From Anatilimnocola floriformis (GTDB lineage: Bacteria > Planctomycetota > Planctomycetia > Pirellulales > Pirellulaceae), in contig NZ_JAMLFW010000001.1 of NCBI RefSeq assembly GCF_024256385.1, forward strand, positions 5,828,001-5,892,000: a DNA stretch of 64,000 nt. The letters run 5' to 3'. Positions 28,164 through 37,205 of the stretch are shown piece by piece. The notes beneath the pieces were generated by a model, which worked only from the letters and a program-made list of their open reading frames with translations, was not told where the DNA came from and searched no databases. The translations under genes were made by a program, and so were the position numbers. Within the stretch, counting starts at the first letter, position 1, and each line of letters opens with the position of its first letter.

Positions 28164-29243
28164 CTACGTTTCCGCCCGCACGCCGATCCGAACTGCTTGC
28201 GATTCGCGAGCGACTTGAAATGCCTCGGCCGTTTCCGCCAGCGGTCGCCAGGCTGCGACGAGACTGGCGAACGGAAACTTTTCTTGGTTGTGCTCGAGAA
28301 ATGACATCGCGACGGCTAAGTGCCGCGGCGCGTAGTTGTGTACACCGCTGATCGTGAGTTGCCGGCGGATGATTTGTTCGGGAACGAGCGACAACGGCGG
28401 GCCGGGAAAGACCGCGCCGACCAACACGATACGGCCGCCGATCCGCAGCAACGGCCAGGCGTTCTCTAGGGCGGGCGTGGAGCCGGTGAACTCCAGCAGG
28501 ATATCGAGGCCATGACCGTCGGTCAGCTCGCGAACTTTGTTTGCTAATTCATCTGGAGTAAGCGCGTGCGTCGCTCCAAATGCAATCGCTTGAGCTCGCC
28601 GCGCTTCATTCGTATCAACGCACAGCACTTCCGCTGCGCCCGCCGTGCGGCTCATCGCGCACACTGTGAGGCCGAGCATTCCCGCGCCGAGAATGCCAAC
28701 CGTTCGCCCTGATAGTTCACCGGCGGCTTCGAGGGCGGCAGCGACTGTCGAAGTCGCACAACTCGCCGGGCAAGCAACTTCCAGCGGTAAATTTTCCGGC
28801 ACACGGATGATCGCAGTGCCGCGCACCAGCAGGCAATGTTCGGCCAGACCACCGAGCAACTCGCGGCCCGGCCGAAAGGCTTCATGGCCATACTTCACGC
28901 TCTGCAGACATTTCTGCGGCAAGTTGCGCTGGCAATAAAAACATTCGCCGCAATTGGCAACGATGGCCCAGGTCACGCGATCGCCGATCCGCAGTTCGCG
29001 ACCGGCCAGATCGATTCGCGGCGTTCCCTCACCAAACGAGATAATCTCGCCGACGATCTCATGACCGAGCACGGTTGGTACGGGAACCTTGCGATGCCCT
29101 TCATAACTGTGCAAGTCGCTGCCGCAAAGCGTGCAGCCAAGGACACGCACCAGCGTTTCACCCGATTGAAGATCCGGCAATGACAATTCGCGCAGATGAA
29201 CTTCCCGCGCGGTTCCTTCGAATACGGCAGCCTGTGAATTCAT
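28164..29243 (-). CDS. Zinc-binding alcohol dehydrogenase associated with phosphonate catabolism
   Basis: The 359-residue product is a medium-chain dehydrogenase. LGCTLCGSDLHSYEGH carries the catalytic-zinc Cys, and TVLGHEIVGEI the His/Glu. NCGECFYCQRNLPQKC gives the four structural-zinc cysteines, and VGILGAGMLGLTVCAM the nucleotide fold. It resembles the family described as putative phosphonate-catabolism-associated alcohol dehydrogenase (TIGR03366), and its neighbours support that. Its start overlaps the stop of the transporter gene upstream (ATGA), so the two are one operon. It may handle the aldehyde or alcohol released in phosphonate breakdown; the substrate is not proven. Confidence 0.88.
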   Translation of the reverse strand: MNSQAAVFEGTAREVHLRELSLPDLQSGETLVRVLGCTLCGSDLHSYEGHRKVPVPTVLGHEIVGEIISFGEGTPRIDLAGRELRIGDRVTWAIVANCGECFYCQRNLPQKCLQSVKYGHEAFRPGRELLGGLAEHCLLVRGTAIIRVPENLPLEVACPASCATSTVAAALEAAGELSGRTVGILGAGMLGLTVCAMSRTAGAAEVLCVDTNEARRAQAIAFGATHALTPDELANKVRELTDGHGLDILLEFTGSTPALENAWPLLRIGGRIVLVGAVFPGPPLSLVPEQIIRRQLTISGVHNYAPRHLAVAMSFLEHNQEKFPFASLVAAWRPLAETAEAFQVARESQAVRIGVRAET

Positions 29244-30568
29244 GCTTCAACCTTTAGCGCTCTGGCCAGCATCGCAGGCTGCCGCGCGCGAGTGGCGAAG
29301 TACAACCAACTGCCCAAGAGAAAAAACATCGACAGCCCTGCTGCGATCCAGCTGATGGTGAAAAAGAACCCGAGGAACGAGCCTTCGACCTTGAAGAAAT
29401 TCTTGCACAACAGCACGGCGACCACACCCAGATATCCGATGGCATCGGCAACATACATCAAGAATCCGAGGTTTCCTTTTTCGCGCGTCATGGCGAGAAA
29501 CCGCTCGAACACCGTGGTGTGAATGGCGACATACGGCAGATACAAACCGAGCCCGATCAGCACCATGAAAGGAAAGCTGCCGAGCGAACCACTCTGCACC
29601 GCAAACAGCGCGGCGATCATGAGCGCGAGGCCTGCGCCGCAAACTCCTAGCGAGGCAAAGAATGCCGCGCGACTATCGCGAATCATCACAAGTGCGCCGT
29701 TTACGACCAGCACACCAAGGGCCACAAACATTTCCGATTGGCTGAAAATTTTGGGAACCACTTCGGTGTGTAAACCGTGCCAAAGCTCCGGCGCAAAATC
29801 ACTGCGAATGCTCCGCAGGATGGAAATGAGCAGATAGATCAACACAATCGCGGTCAGACCGAACCAGTACCTGCCATACAGTCCCCAGCGCTCCGCTCGC
29901 GTCAGCGTGACGCGCTCCGAACGTTCGGCAACATCATGCCGTGTCGGTGGCGGAATGAAAGCGAGCATCAACACAAACACCAGCAACGGCCCAGCAAACA
30001 CGAGCCCGGCCACCGAAGGCATCCACGCGCTCGGCACCTGCTGTTCGAGCAACCAGGAACCGACTGACTTCGTCATGCCGTCGGCGAGAATGAAACTCGT
30101 ACACAAACCAGCGGCCAGCGCTTCAGTCGCGCGTCGTCCTTCTAAAAATCCCAGCACCAGGCCGAAGACCATTCCCAGCGGCAAACCGTTGAAAAAGAGG
30201 GCGATGGCATTCCACGGTTGCGGCAACAACCCAAAGAAGACGAGCGCGAGTTCGGCGATTCCCACGAGTGCGAGAATCGCCATCGCGCGTCGTTCGCGCG
30301 GCATCTCTGAAATCACTTTGATGCCGATAAACTTCGACAACATGTAGCCCAGCGTCTGGGCGATGACGAGGACCACTTTCAAGCTCAAGCCGAAGACCAG
30401 CGCTTGGTCCGGCGCGTCGGCAATCGTCGTGAACGGTTTGCGAAAACCGTACATGCAAAAATAAGTGCCGAAAGCCGCGACGACCGACCAGATGCCCCAG
30501 AACCAGGCGTTGCCCGCGGGCACGTCGCGCGCCATCTTCCTCGCATCGGTCTGTACTCCGCCATTCAT
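29240..30568 (-). CDS. DUF5690-family MFS-type transporter, likely phosphonate-linked
   Basis: About 442 residues with roughly twelve hydrophobic helices. The early segment VAAFGTYFCMYGFRKPFTT, followed by GLSLKVVLVIAQTLGYMLSK, is the MFS-like start of DUF5690 proteins. The ATG at 30568 is preferred over a GTG three codons upstream. On the minus strand a TATAGT hexamer sits only about seven bases before this ATG, so the leader would be very short. It heads a two-gene operon with the dehydrogenase and diverges from the phosphonate degradation genes across about 130 bp. Uptake of a phosphonate is an inference from context only. Confidence 0.82.
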   Translation of the reverse strand: MNGGVQTDARKMARDVPAGNAWFWGIWSVVAAFGTYFCMYGFRKPFTTIADAPDQALVFGLSLKVVLVIAQTLGYMLSKFIGIKVISEMPRERRAMAILALVGIAELALVFFGLLPQPWNAIALFFNGLPLGMVFGLVLGFLEGRRATEALAAGLCTSFILADGMTKSVGSWLLEQQVPSAWMPSVAGLVFAGPLLVFVLMLAFIPPPTRHDVAERSERVTLTRAERWGLYGRYWFGLTAIVLIYLLISILRSIRSDFAPELWHGLHTEVVPKIFSQSEMFVALGVLVVNGALVMIRDSRAAFFASLGVCGAGLALMIAALFAVQSGSLGSFPFMVLIGLGLYLPYVAIHTTVFERFLAMTREKGNLGFLMYVADAIGYLGVVAVLLCKNFFKVEGSFLGFFFTISWIAAGLSMFFLLGSWLYFATRARQPAMLARALKVEA

Positions 30569-30696
30569 ACGTCGCACTATACACCCCGCCCCTGACGAGT
30601 GTGTTTAGATTTGATGAATCTCCGTTTGAGCCCTGCAAAGCAAGCGAATCGCGCGATACGATACCAGCCGCGACACTCACCGGAGGAATTCCCACC

Positions 30697-31266
30697 ATGG
30701 ACAATCATCACCCCGTCACGCGCGAAGTGCTCCACCTCTTTCACGCCCACGGCGGTTCGCGCTACGGCGGCGAAAATGTCTCGCAACTCGAGCATGCCCT
30801 GCAAGCCGCGTACTTCGCGGAACGCGACGGCGCACCATCGACACTCATCGCCGCGGCGCTGTTGCACGATGTCGGTCACCTGCTGCACGACTTGCCCGCC
30901 GATGCTCCCGATCAGGGGATTGATGACCGGCACGAAACCCTCGGCGCGCGGTGGCTCGCGAGTCGGTTTGGTCCTGCGGTATGCGAGCCGGTGAATCTGC
31001 ATGTCATTGCGAAGCGTTATTTGTGCGCGATCGATCCCGCGTATTTCGGTTTGCTCAGCGCGCCGTCGATTCAAAGTTTGGCCCTGCAAGGCGGGCCGAT
31101 GAACGCCGAAGAGTCTCGACAGTTCGAACAGCATCCGTTTCATCAAGAAGCGGTTCGCCTGCGTCGGTGGGATGACGCTGCCAAGGTCGAGAAGCTCGCC
31201 ACGCCTTACGTTGAGCACTTTGCTGGGCACTTGGATGCCGCTGCCGCAGAAGGACACGGCGCGTGA
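30697..31266 (+). CDS. PhnZ-like HD-domain phosphonate oxygenase
   Basis: The ATG at 30697 follows a good ribosome binding site (CGGAGGAATT). The 189-residue product has HD-domain residues in the order known for PhnZ, the mixed-valence di-iron oxygenase that splits 1-hydroxy-2-aminoethylphosphonate into glycine and phosphate. They are Y23 and E26 (lid), H33, H57-D58, H61, H79, H102, K106, S127/Q131 in SLALQGGP, and D159/D160. It belongs to the phosphonate-operon HDIG family (TIGR03276). Its stop overlaps the start of the FAD oxidoreductase by 4 bp. The active site looks intact. No PhnY hydroxylase gene is seen nearby, so its true substrate supply is open. Confidence 0.88.
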   Translation: MDNHHPVTREVLHLFHAHGGSRYGGENVSQLEHALQAAYFAERDGAPSTLIAAALLHDVGHLLHDLPADAPDQGIDDRHETLGARWLASRFGPAVCEPVNLHVIAKRYLCAIDPAYFGLLSAPSIQSLALQGGPMNAEESRQFEQHPFHQEAVRLRRWDDAAKVEKLATPYVEHFAGHLDAAAAEGHGA

Positions 31267-32390
31267 GCAAGGTCGGTATTATCGGCGCGGGGATCGTCGG
31301 CTTGGCGCATGCCTGGTCGGCGGCGGAACGAGGCCATCACGTCACGGTGTTCGAACGAACCGCGCAGGCCAGCGGCGCGTCGATTCGCAACTTCGGCATG
31401 GTCTGGCCCATCGGTCAACCGGCGGGTGAATTGCATCAGATCGCGCTCGCGAGCGCTCAGCGCTGGCTCCGCCTCGCCGACGAAGCGAGCGTGTGGGTCA
31501 ATCGCTGCGGCTCGATCCATCTCGCGCATCGCGCTGACGAATGGCAGGTGCTGCAAGAGTTTCACACGCAAGCGGCGACGCTCGGTTTTGCTTGTGAACT
31601 TCTAACTCCCAACGAAGTGCTCCAGAAAAGCCCAGCCGCCAATCCCAACGGCTTGCTCGGCGGCTTGTACAGCGCAACCGAGCTCGGCGTGAATCCGCGT
31701 GCCGTCATTCGCGAGTTGCCTGGCTGGCTGGCCTGGCAAAAGGGCGTGAACTTCGAGTTCCAAACAACCATCACGCATGTCGACAGCGAATCGCTGCGCA
31801 CTGCGAACGGTCAGAGCTGGCAGTTCGACAAAATCATCATCTGTGGCGGCGCCGATTTCGCCACGCTCTTTCCCGCAGTCCTCGCCTCGGCTGGCATGAA
31901 GCAATGCAAGCTGCAAATGCTGCGAACGGTTTCACAAGCCAATAACTGGCGGATCGGCACGCACTTGGCGAGTGGTTTGACGCTGCGACACTATCACAAC
32001 TTTGACGTTTGTCCGTCGCTCGAAAAACTGAAGCAACGCATCGCGCACGAAACGCCGGAGCTCGATCGCTACGGCATTCATGTGATGGCATCGCAGCTCG
32101 ATGGCGGCGAAGTAATCCTCGGCGATTCGCACGAGTATGACGGCGACGTCGAACCGTTCGATAAATCGCTAATCGATGATCTGATGCTTCGCGAACTCCG
32201 CCAAATCATTCAGCTCCCTGACTGGTCGATCGCCGAACGTTGGCACGGCATTTATGCAAAGCATCCCACGCTGCCGATGTTCCAAGCCGATCCACTGCCG
32301 AACGTTCACATCTGCACCGGCACCGGCGGCGCCGGGATGACCATGTCCTTCGGCCTCGCCGAACGCAACTGGCAACGCTGGTCAAGCTAA
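31263..32390 (+). CDS. FAD-dependent oxidoreductase of phosphonate clusters (TIGR03364 type)
   Basis: A GTG at 31263 starts [20 protein letters not shown], a DAO-type FAD-binding fold. It is followed by [18 protein letters not shown], the characteristic sequence of the phosphonate-associated subgroup, and ends [19 protein letters not shown] (375 residues in all). Enzymes of this group have been shown to oxidise N-methyl-aminoethylphosphonate, and in some cases aminoethylphosphonate itself, to phosphonoacetaldehyde, replacing the PhnW transaminase. That fits the phnX gene 47 bp downstream and the absence of phnW in the window. Translation is coupled to the HD gene. Confidence 0.9.
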   Translation: MSKVGIIGAGIVGLAHAWSAAERGHHVTVFERTAQASGASIRNFGMVWPIGQPAGELHQIALASAQRWLRLADEASVWVNRCGSIHLAHRADEWQVLQEFHTQAATLGFACELLTPNEVLQKSPAANPNGLLGGLYSATELGVNPRAVIRELPGWLAWQKGVNFEFQTTITHVDSESLRTANGQSWQFDKIIICGGADFATLFPAVLASAGMKQCKLQMLRTVSQANNWRIGTHLASGLTLRHYHNFDVCPSLEKLKQRIAHETPELDRYGIHVMASQLDGGEVILGDSHEYDGDVEPFDKSLIDDLMLRELRQIIQLPDWSIAERWHGIYAKHPTLPMFQADPLPNVHICTGTGGAGMTMSFGLAERNWQRWSS

Positions 32391-32437
32391 TTCTTCCCTT
32401 CTTTCAATCTGCATTCTGCCATCTGAAATCTGCAATC

Positions 32438-33217
32438 ATGAACCTCCAAGCCGTTTTCTTCGACTGGGCCGGCACAACCGTGGATTACGGCAGCCGTGCG
32501 CCCGCTAAGGTCTTTGTCGAAATCTTCCGCCGACGCGGCGTGGAAGTGACCGTTGCCGAAGCACGCGGACCGATGGGAATGGCCAAGCGCGAACACATCG
32601 CCACGGTTCTTGCGCTGCCGCGCGTGACGAAACTGTGGACCGAAGTTCATGGGCGAGCGCCCGTCGACGGCGACGTGCAAGCAATGTACGACGAGTTCCT
32701 GCCATTGCAACTCGACACGCTCCGCGCTGGCAGCGAACTCATTCCCGGCGCCGTCGCAGCCGTCGATGCTTGCCGGCGGATGGGTCTTAAAATCGGCTCC
32801 AGCACCGGCTACACCCGTGCACTCATGGAAGCCGTCACTCCCGGCGCTGCTGCCGGCGGTTACGTGCCCGATTGTGTCTTCTGCGCCGACGACGTTCCGC
32901 AGGGCCGCCCTGCTCCGTGGTTGAATTTTCGGATCGCCGAGGAACTCAATGTTTATCCCCTCAGCCAAGTCGTCATCGTCGACGACACCCCGGTCGGCAT
33001 CGCCGCGGGCCTGAACGCCGGCTGCATCACCGTCGCCGTTTCACAAAGCGGCAACGCGCTCGGCCTCTCGCTGGCTGAGGCTGAATCGCTCCCTCCTGCA
33101 GAATTAGAGTCTCGCCTCGCTGCGATCGACCGCGACTTCCGCGCCGCTGGCGCGCATCACGTCATCCGTTCGGTTGCCGATCTGCCGGAGCTTCTAGAAA
33201 AGCTAATTGCAAGCTAA
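32438..33217 (+). CDS. phnX: Phosphonoacetaldehyde hydrolase
   Basis: The 259-residue product starts MNLQAVFFDWAGTTVDYGSR. D9 is the HAD nucleophile; the residue two later is Ala rather than Asp, as is normal for PhnX. K50 in GPMGMAKREHI is the expected Schiff-base lysine. GSSTGYTRALMEAV and VIVDDTPVGIAAGLNAG complete the HAD motifs. It hydrolyses phosphonoacetaldehyde to acetaldehyde and phosphate. The 47-bp gap from the FAD oxidoreductase contains only short TCTGCATTC/ATCTGAAATC-like repeats. It closes the phosphonate cluster. Confidence 0.95.
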   Translation: MNLQAVFFDWAGTTVDYGSRAPAKVFVEIFRRRGVEVTVAEARGPMGMAKREHIATVLALPRVTKLWTEVHGRAPVDGDVQAMYDEFLPLQLDTLRAGSELIPGAVAAVDACRRMGLKIGSSTGYTRALMEAVTPGAAAGGYVPDCVFCADDVPQGRPAPWLNFRIAEELNVYPLSQVVIVDDTPVGIAAGLNAGCITVAVSQSGNALGLSLAEAESLPPAELESRLAAIDRDFRAAGAHHVIRSVADLPELLEKLIAS

Positions 33218-33220
33218 GCC

Positions 33221-33310
33221 GTAGGGCGGACCATTGGTCCGTCGAAGAGCCGCGAGTTCACAGATTTGGCGTGGTACCCGCTTCGGGAGCGGACCGATGG
33301 TCCGTCCTAC
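33221..33310. repeat. Paired inverted repeat between phnX and trmL
   Basis: Arms 33221-33241 (starting GTAGGGCGGACC) and 33290-33310 are inverted copies with two mismatches in 21 bases. Within each arm GGACCATTGGTCC is itself palindromic. It begins 3 bp after the phnX stop and ends 33 bp before trmL, so it may end the phosphonate transcript. Confidence 0.7.
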
Positions 33311-33343
33311 GAACTCGCTCGCCTCGGCTACAATAGCTTGGCT

Positions 33344-33838
33344 ATGAACGACTCGCCGCTGCTCCACATTGTCCTTTATCAACCCGAAATCCCGCCGAAC
33401 ACGGGGAACATCGGCCGCAGTTGCGTGGCCACCGGTTGCCGATTGTGGCTCGTCGAGCCGTTGGGCTTCGACATCAGCGAGAAGGCAGTCCGCCGCGCCG
33501 GGCTCGATTACTGGTCGCTGCTCGATCTGCGCGTGGTGCCCAATTGGGAAACGCTTGCCGCGGAACTGAGCACGCAGCTCACCAGCGGCCGCGTCTGGCT
33601 TTTCACCAAGCACGCCACACAGAGCTATCTCCAGCCGCAGTATCAGCCCGGCGATGTGCTGATCTTCGGCTGCGAAACAGCTGGCCTTCCGGCGGAGATC
33701 CTGCAGCAGTTCCCCGGCAACCTCGTTCGCATTCCGATGCGGCCGCAGGTCCGCAGCTTGAACCTCGCCGTCAGCGCCGGCATCGCCATCTACGAAGCCG
33801 TTCGCCAGATCGGCGTGACGGATGAACACTTTGCGTGA
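33344..33838 (+). CDS. trmL: tRNA (cytidine(34)-2'-O)-methyltransferase
   Basis: The 164-residue SPOUT protein starts MNDSPLLHIVLYQPEIPPNT. IPPNTGNIGRSCVATG, FGCETAGLP and IPMRPQVRSLNLAVSAGIA are the three motifs that form the knotted SAM site in TrmL (YibK). Length is normal (about 155-165). It methylates the wobble ribose of certain leucine tRNAs in the cytoplasm. The ATG at 33344 is used because a longer frame would start inside the preceding repeat. Confidence 0.95.
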   Translation: MNDSPLLHIVLYQPEIPPNTGNIGRSCVATGCRLWLVEPLGFDISEKAVRRAGLDYWSLLDLRVVPNWETLAAELSTQLTSGRVWLFTKHATQSYLQPQYQPGDVLIFGCETAGLPAEILQQFPGNLVRIPMRPQVRSLNLAVSAGIAIYEAVRQIGVTDEHFA

Positions 33839-33847
33839 CAGCTGCTT

Positions 33848-33884
33848 TGGTGGGCCTCGCGGAGTACCTCTCGACCCACCCTAC
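33848..33884. repeat. Solo copy of the 37-bp dispersed repeat
   Basis: Matches 12096-12132 at 36 of 37 positions (a T instead of G near the middle of the second half). It lies between trmL and the thioredoxin gene without a facing partner. Confidence 0.85.
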
Positions 33885-33922
33885 GTAAGTTGATTGCGTA
33901 GAATGGAGTCAGGAGGTTCCTC

Positions 33923-34225
33923 ATGTTGCTCGAAGAATTCAAATGGAAACAAGAAGTCCTCGAATCGACCGAGCCGGTGCTTGTCGATTTCTGGGCCGAG
34001 TGGTGCCAGCCGTGTCGTGCGATGCACAAGACACTCGAGTCGCTCGCGCGAGATTTCAAAGTCTGCAAAGTCAACGTCGATAAAAATCAACCGCTGGCGG
34101 CGAAGTACAACATTTCGTCGATACCCGCGCTGCTGATTTTCAAAAATGGGCAAATCGCCGCTCAGCATCTGGGCGTAACGCCCGAGGCCACATTGCGAGC
34201 CGACTTGCAGCGGCTAGGCGGTTAG
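33923..34225 (+). CDS. Thioredoxin-family protein
   Basis: A 100-residue single thioredoxin fold. The active site is WAEWCQPCRAM (C28, C31; Gln replaces the usual Gly) and the cis-proline P68 is in SSIPALLIF. There is no signal peptide, so it is cytosolic. A strong ribosome binding site (AGGAGG) sits 8 bases before the ATG. The Q in CQPC and the short length mark it as a thioredoxin-like protein rather than the main Trx. It ends 3 bp before the convergent MATE gene. Confidence 0.93.
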   Translation: MLLEEFKWKQEVLESTEPVLVDFWAEWCQPCRAMHKTLESLARDFKVCKVNVDKNQPLAAKYNISSIPALLIFKNGQIAAQHLGVTPEATLRADLQRLGG

Positions 34226-34228
34226 TTT

Positions 34229-35635
34229 TCAAACCTTCGCATGCTGCCATTTGCCGCCGGCGAAGCGGATGGCCATCAGCACGCTGCGAACGGCAACGTC
34301 GGTGACCATCGCCATCCACGCGCCATGCACGCCGAGGTTCCAACCCGGTATCGAAGTGTGCAAAAAAGGGAGCGGCAATTCGGCCCAGGCCAGCCACATC
34401 GCGCCCGGCACGCGAATGCAAATCAAACCGGCCAGCGTCACCATCAGCGGCCAGGTCGTGTCTCCGGCGCCGCGCAGCGAACCGCTGACAACCTGCAGCA
34501 CTGCGAGAAACGGACACGACAGCGCGACGATCTTCAGCAACTGTCCAGTCATCCGCGTCATCTCGCCGGGCTCCTTCGCAAAGAAAACGGCAAGTTGCTC
34601 GCCGAAAGTGAAGAACAACAGCCCGGCCGTGCACATCACTGCCATGGCCAGACCGCTGCCGACCAGTGTGCTGCGCACCGCGCGTTCTGAGTTTTCCGCA
34701 CCGAGCGATTGCCCCACCATGGTCGCCGCCGCTACGGAGAACGACAGCCCGGCCAGATACGACATGGCTTCGATCTGCACGCCCAGTCCATGCGCGGCCT
34801 GCGCCGCCGTGCCCAGGCTGCTGATAATTCGGTAATAAACGAGATGGCAAAAAATAATCACAAGCAGATCGAAGCCACCGGGCACGCCGACGCGCAGAAT
34901 GCGGCGCATCAACGGCTGATCGATCTTCAGCGTTTGCAGCGAAAGTCGCACACCGCCGCGCCCGCTCAGCATGATGAGCAGCAGAGCGCTGCTGCCGGCA
35001 AGGTGTCCACACACCGTTCCCGCCGCCAGCCCCTCCCAGCCAAGCTTTGGAAAGAGCCCCCAACCAGTCACACAGCCCGTGCTAACGATCGCATTAACGA
35101 GATTCACCAGCACCCGCGCTTGCAAGCCGCTGATGGTATCGCCCGAGCCGCGCAAACAGGCCGTGCCAATCTGCTCGAACATGATGAACGGCACGGCGAG
35201 ATTCAGCAGCCGCAGATACCGCGCACCAAAGCTGGCCGCATCTCCTTGCAGGCCCATCGCATTCACAAACGCCCCGCCGCCGAAGAAGATCACCAACATG
35301 GCCAGCAAAGCGAAACCAACGCCGAGAAACATCGCCTGCTGCGTCGCGAACTCCGCATCGGCCCGTTTGCCGGCGCCGACGCTGCGGGCCACAAACGCCG
35401 TTGCGCCGATGCCGATGAACGCGAAGGAACTCGGAATCAGCCAGCTGATGTAGGCCATCAAGCCCATCGCGGCGAGCGGATCTTCGCCGCCGATGAACCG
35501 CCCGGCCAACCACCAGTTGGTGTAACCGACCGCCAGATTCAGCGCTTCTTCGACCAACACCGGCAGCGCCAGCGCAACCAGCGGACGGAGCACGCCGGCA
35601 GAGGCATCGAGCGACTTTGATTCCGCGATTTTCAT
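34229..35635 (-). CDS. MATE-family efflux transporter
   Basis: The 468-residue product starts MKIAESKSLDASAGVLRPLV at an ATG preferred over an upstream non-family extension. It has about twelve helices in two homologous halves. ALPVLVEEALNLAVGYTNWWLAGRF opens the first half, and FDLLVIIFCHLVYYRIISSLG with QIEAMSYLAGLSFSVAAATMVGQSLGA marks the second, as in NorM/DinF-type MATE proteins. It is an H+ or Na+ antiporter for drugs or metabolites; the substrate is unknown. Confidence 0.92.
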   Translation of the reverse strand: MKIAESKSLDASAGVLRPLVALALPVLVEEALNLAVGYTNWWLAGRFIGGEDPLAAMGLMAYISWLIPSSFAFIGIGATAFVARSVGAGKRADAEFATQQAMFLGVGFALLAMLVIFFGGGAFVNAMGLQGDAASFGARYLRLLNLAVPFIMFEQIGTACLRGSGDTISGLQARVLVNLVNAIVSTGCVTGWGLFPKLGWEGLAAGTVCGHLAGSSALLLIMLSGRGGVRLSLQTLKIDQPLMRRILRVGVPGGFDLLVIIFCHLVYYRIISSLGTAAQAAHGLGVQIEAMSYLAGLSFSVAAATMVGQSLGAENSERAVRSTLVGSGLAMAVMCTAGLLFFTFGEQLAVFFAKEPGEMTRMTGQLLKIVALSCPFLAVLQVVSGSLRGAGDTTWPLMVTLAGLICIRVPGAMWLAWAELPLPFLHTSIPGWNLGVHGAWMAMVTDVAVRSVLMAIRFAGGKWQHAKV

Positions 35636-35813
35636 GGGTCTGCAGTGTAATTCAACGGCGGCATGTCGTTGTTCAGTCCCGACCGCAGATCGTGTCGCCA
35701 ACGTTAGTCCCCGCTGCCCTCATTCCTCGCTGGCTGGTAAATTATCAACTGCCAACGGGACCGCTCGCGCGGTGCATCTGCTTTTCTTGCCAGTTATCTA
35801 GGAGGCCAGGACG

Positions 35814-36089
35814 GTGAAAAAGGACGAAATTCTTGCCAAGTTGCAATCCGGTGAAATCTCGGTCGAAGAAGCCTCGAAGCTGCTGACCGACACCGCTCCC
35901 AAACGCGGCCAACTGTATTGCAAGGTCAGCGAAAAAGGGGCCATCTCGGTCTACGGCCTGCAGCGCATGCCGGTGACGCTGTACGTCGAACAATGGACCC
36001 GCTTGCTCGATTTTTCCGACGACCTGAAGGATTTCATGAAGGAAAACGACAGCAAGCTGAAGCGCAAGGAAGCCGGGGCCGCGGAGTAG
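35814..36089 (+). CDS. Small SHOCT-like protein
   Basis: A GTG at 35814 follows a well-placed AGGAGG. The 91-residue product starts MKKDEILAKLQSGEISVEEA, the helix-turn-helix-like short segment (ILxxLxxGEISxEEAxKLL) seen at the start of SHOCT and DUF2089-type proteins. A small beta region (LYCKVSEKGAISVYGLQRMP) and a charged C-terminal helix follow. It is likely cytosolic; the function is unknown. It lies 104 bp before argC with a small hairpin in between. Confidence 0.8.
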   Translation: MKKDEILAKLQSGEISVEEASKLLTDTAPKRGQLYCKVSEKGAISVYGLQRMPVTLYVEQWTRLLDFSDDLKDFMKENDSKLKRKEAGAAE

Positions 36090-36193
36090 GCGGTCCAAAT
36101 AAAGCGGCAATTCACGTGAACCAGCGGCGTGGTCGCCACGTCTTTGTTTGCAGGGCGGCGGTCTGCGTTTTTTGAAAGAGAAGGTCTGACAGC

Positions 36194-37201
36194 ATGATTC
36201 GAGTCGGCATTTTGGGTGCAACGGGTTACACCGCATTGGAACTCATCAAGATTCTGCTGCGCCATCCGCAGGCCCAGATCACGGCAGTCACCAGCCGTCA
36301 GGAAGGCCGGCCGCCGATCGCATCGACCCATCCGTCGCTGACGGGCCGGCTCGATTTGCCGCTCGAGGATTTTGCGCCAGCCGCGGTCGCCGAACGCTGC
36401 GATTGCATCTTCAGCTGCTTGCCGCACGCGGCTTCGGCAGAATCGGCCAAGGCGTTGCTCGCGCTGGGCAAACGGGTGATCGACTTCAGCGCCGACTATC
36501 GACTGAATGATCCGGTCAGCTACAAGAAGTGGTACGACCACGACCATCCCGATGCGGAGCGACTGGGCAACACGGTGTATGGTCTGCCAGAACTATTTCG
36601 CAAGCAAATTCCAGATGCGAAGCTGGTCGCCAATCCGGGCTGCTATCCCACTTCGGCGATTCTGCCGCTCATGCCGTTTTTGAAGGACGGCTGGGTGGAA
36701 GCAACAGACATCATCGTTGACAGCAAGAGCGGCGTGAGTGGCGCCGGCCGCACGCCGAAGCTCGGCACGCTTTATCCGGAGTGCAACGAAAGCATCTCGG
36801 CTTATTCCGTCGGCAAGCATCGGCATCAACCCGAGATCGAACAAATTCTCGGCCGTGTCGCGACGCAGCCGCAGGTCATCTTCACGCCGCATCTCACGCC
36901 GATGGATCGCGGCATTCTCTCGGTAAGCTACAGCAAGCCGAAGCGCTCGTTCACCGAAGAAGAAGCCCTCAATCATCTGCGCGACGCTTATCGGGGTGAG
37001 CCGTTTGTCCGTGTCGTCAAGCATTTGCCGACGACGAAAGATGTGGCGCATTCCAATTTCTGCGACATCACCGCCCGCGTGACTGGCGGCCGGCTGTTGC
37101 TGATCAGCACGCTCGACAATCTGATCAAAGGCGCTTCGGGCGCCGCGGCGCAGAATTTCAACTTGATGTATGGGTTCGCCGAGACGACGGCGCTGCTTTA
37201 A
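36194..37201 (+). CDS. argC: N-acetyl-gamma-glutamyl-phosphate reductase
   Basis: The 335-residue product starts MIRVGILGATGYTALELIKI (GxTGYxGxEL-type nucleotide motif). The catalytic cysteine is C150 in VANPGCYPTSAI. VDSKSGVSGAGR and HRHQPEIEQ are further ArgC motifs. It reduces N-acetylglutamyl phosphate to the semialdehyde, the third step of arginine synthesis. argJ follows on the same strand, separated by a 64-base inverted repeat. Confidence 0.96.
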   Translation: MIRVGILGATGYTALELIKILLRHPQAQITAVTSRQEGRPPIASTHPSLTGRLDLPLEDFAPAAVAERCDCIFSCLPHAASAESAKALLALGKRVIDFSADYRLNDPVSYKKWYDHDHPDAERLGNTVYGLPELFRKQIPDAKLVANPGCYPTSAILPLMPFLKDGWVEATDIIVDSKSGVSGAGRTPKLGTLYPECNESISAYSVGKHRHQPEIEQILGRVATQPQVIFTPHLTPMDRGILSVSYSKPKRSFTEEEALNHLRDAYRGEPFVRVVKHLPTTKDVAHSNFCDITARVTGGRLLLISTLDNLIKGASGAAAQNFNLMYGFAETTALL

Positions 37202-37205
37202 AGAA

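Noticed and set aside
32391-32437. TCTGCATTCTGCC-like short repeats before phnX
   Set aside because: Simple pyrimidine-rich repetition in a 47-bp gap; no partner or structure that would support a named element.
36128-36145. Small CGTGG/CCACG hairpin before argC
   Set aside because: Five base pairs and no proper T-run; too weak to call a terminator.
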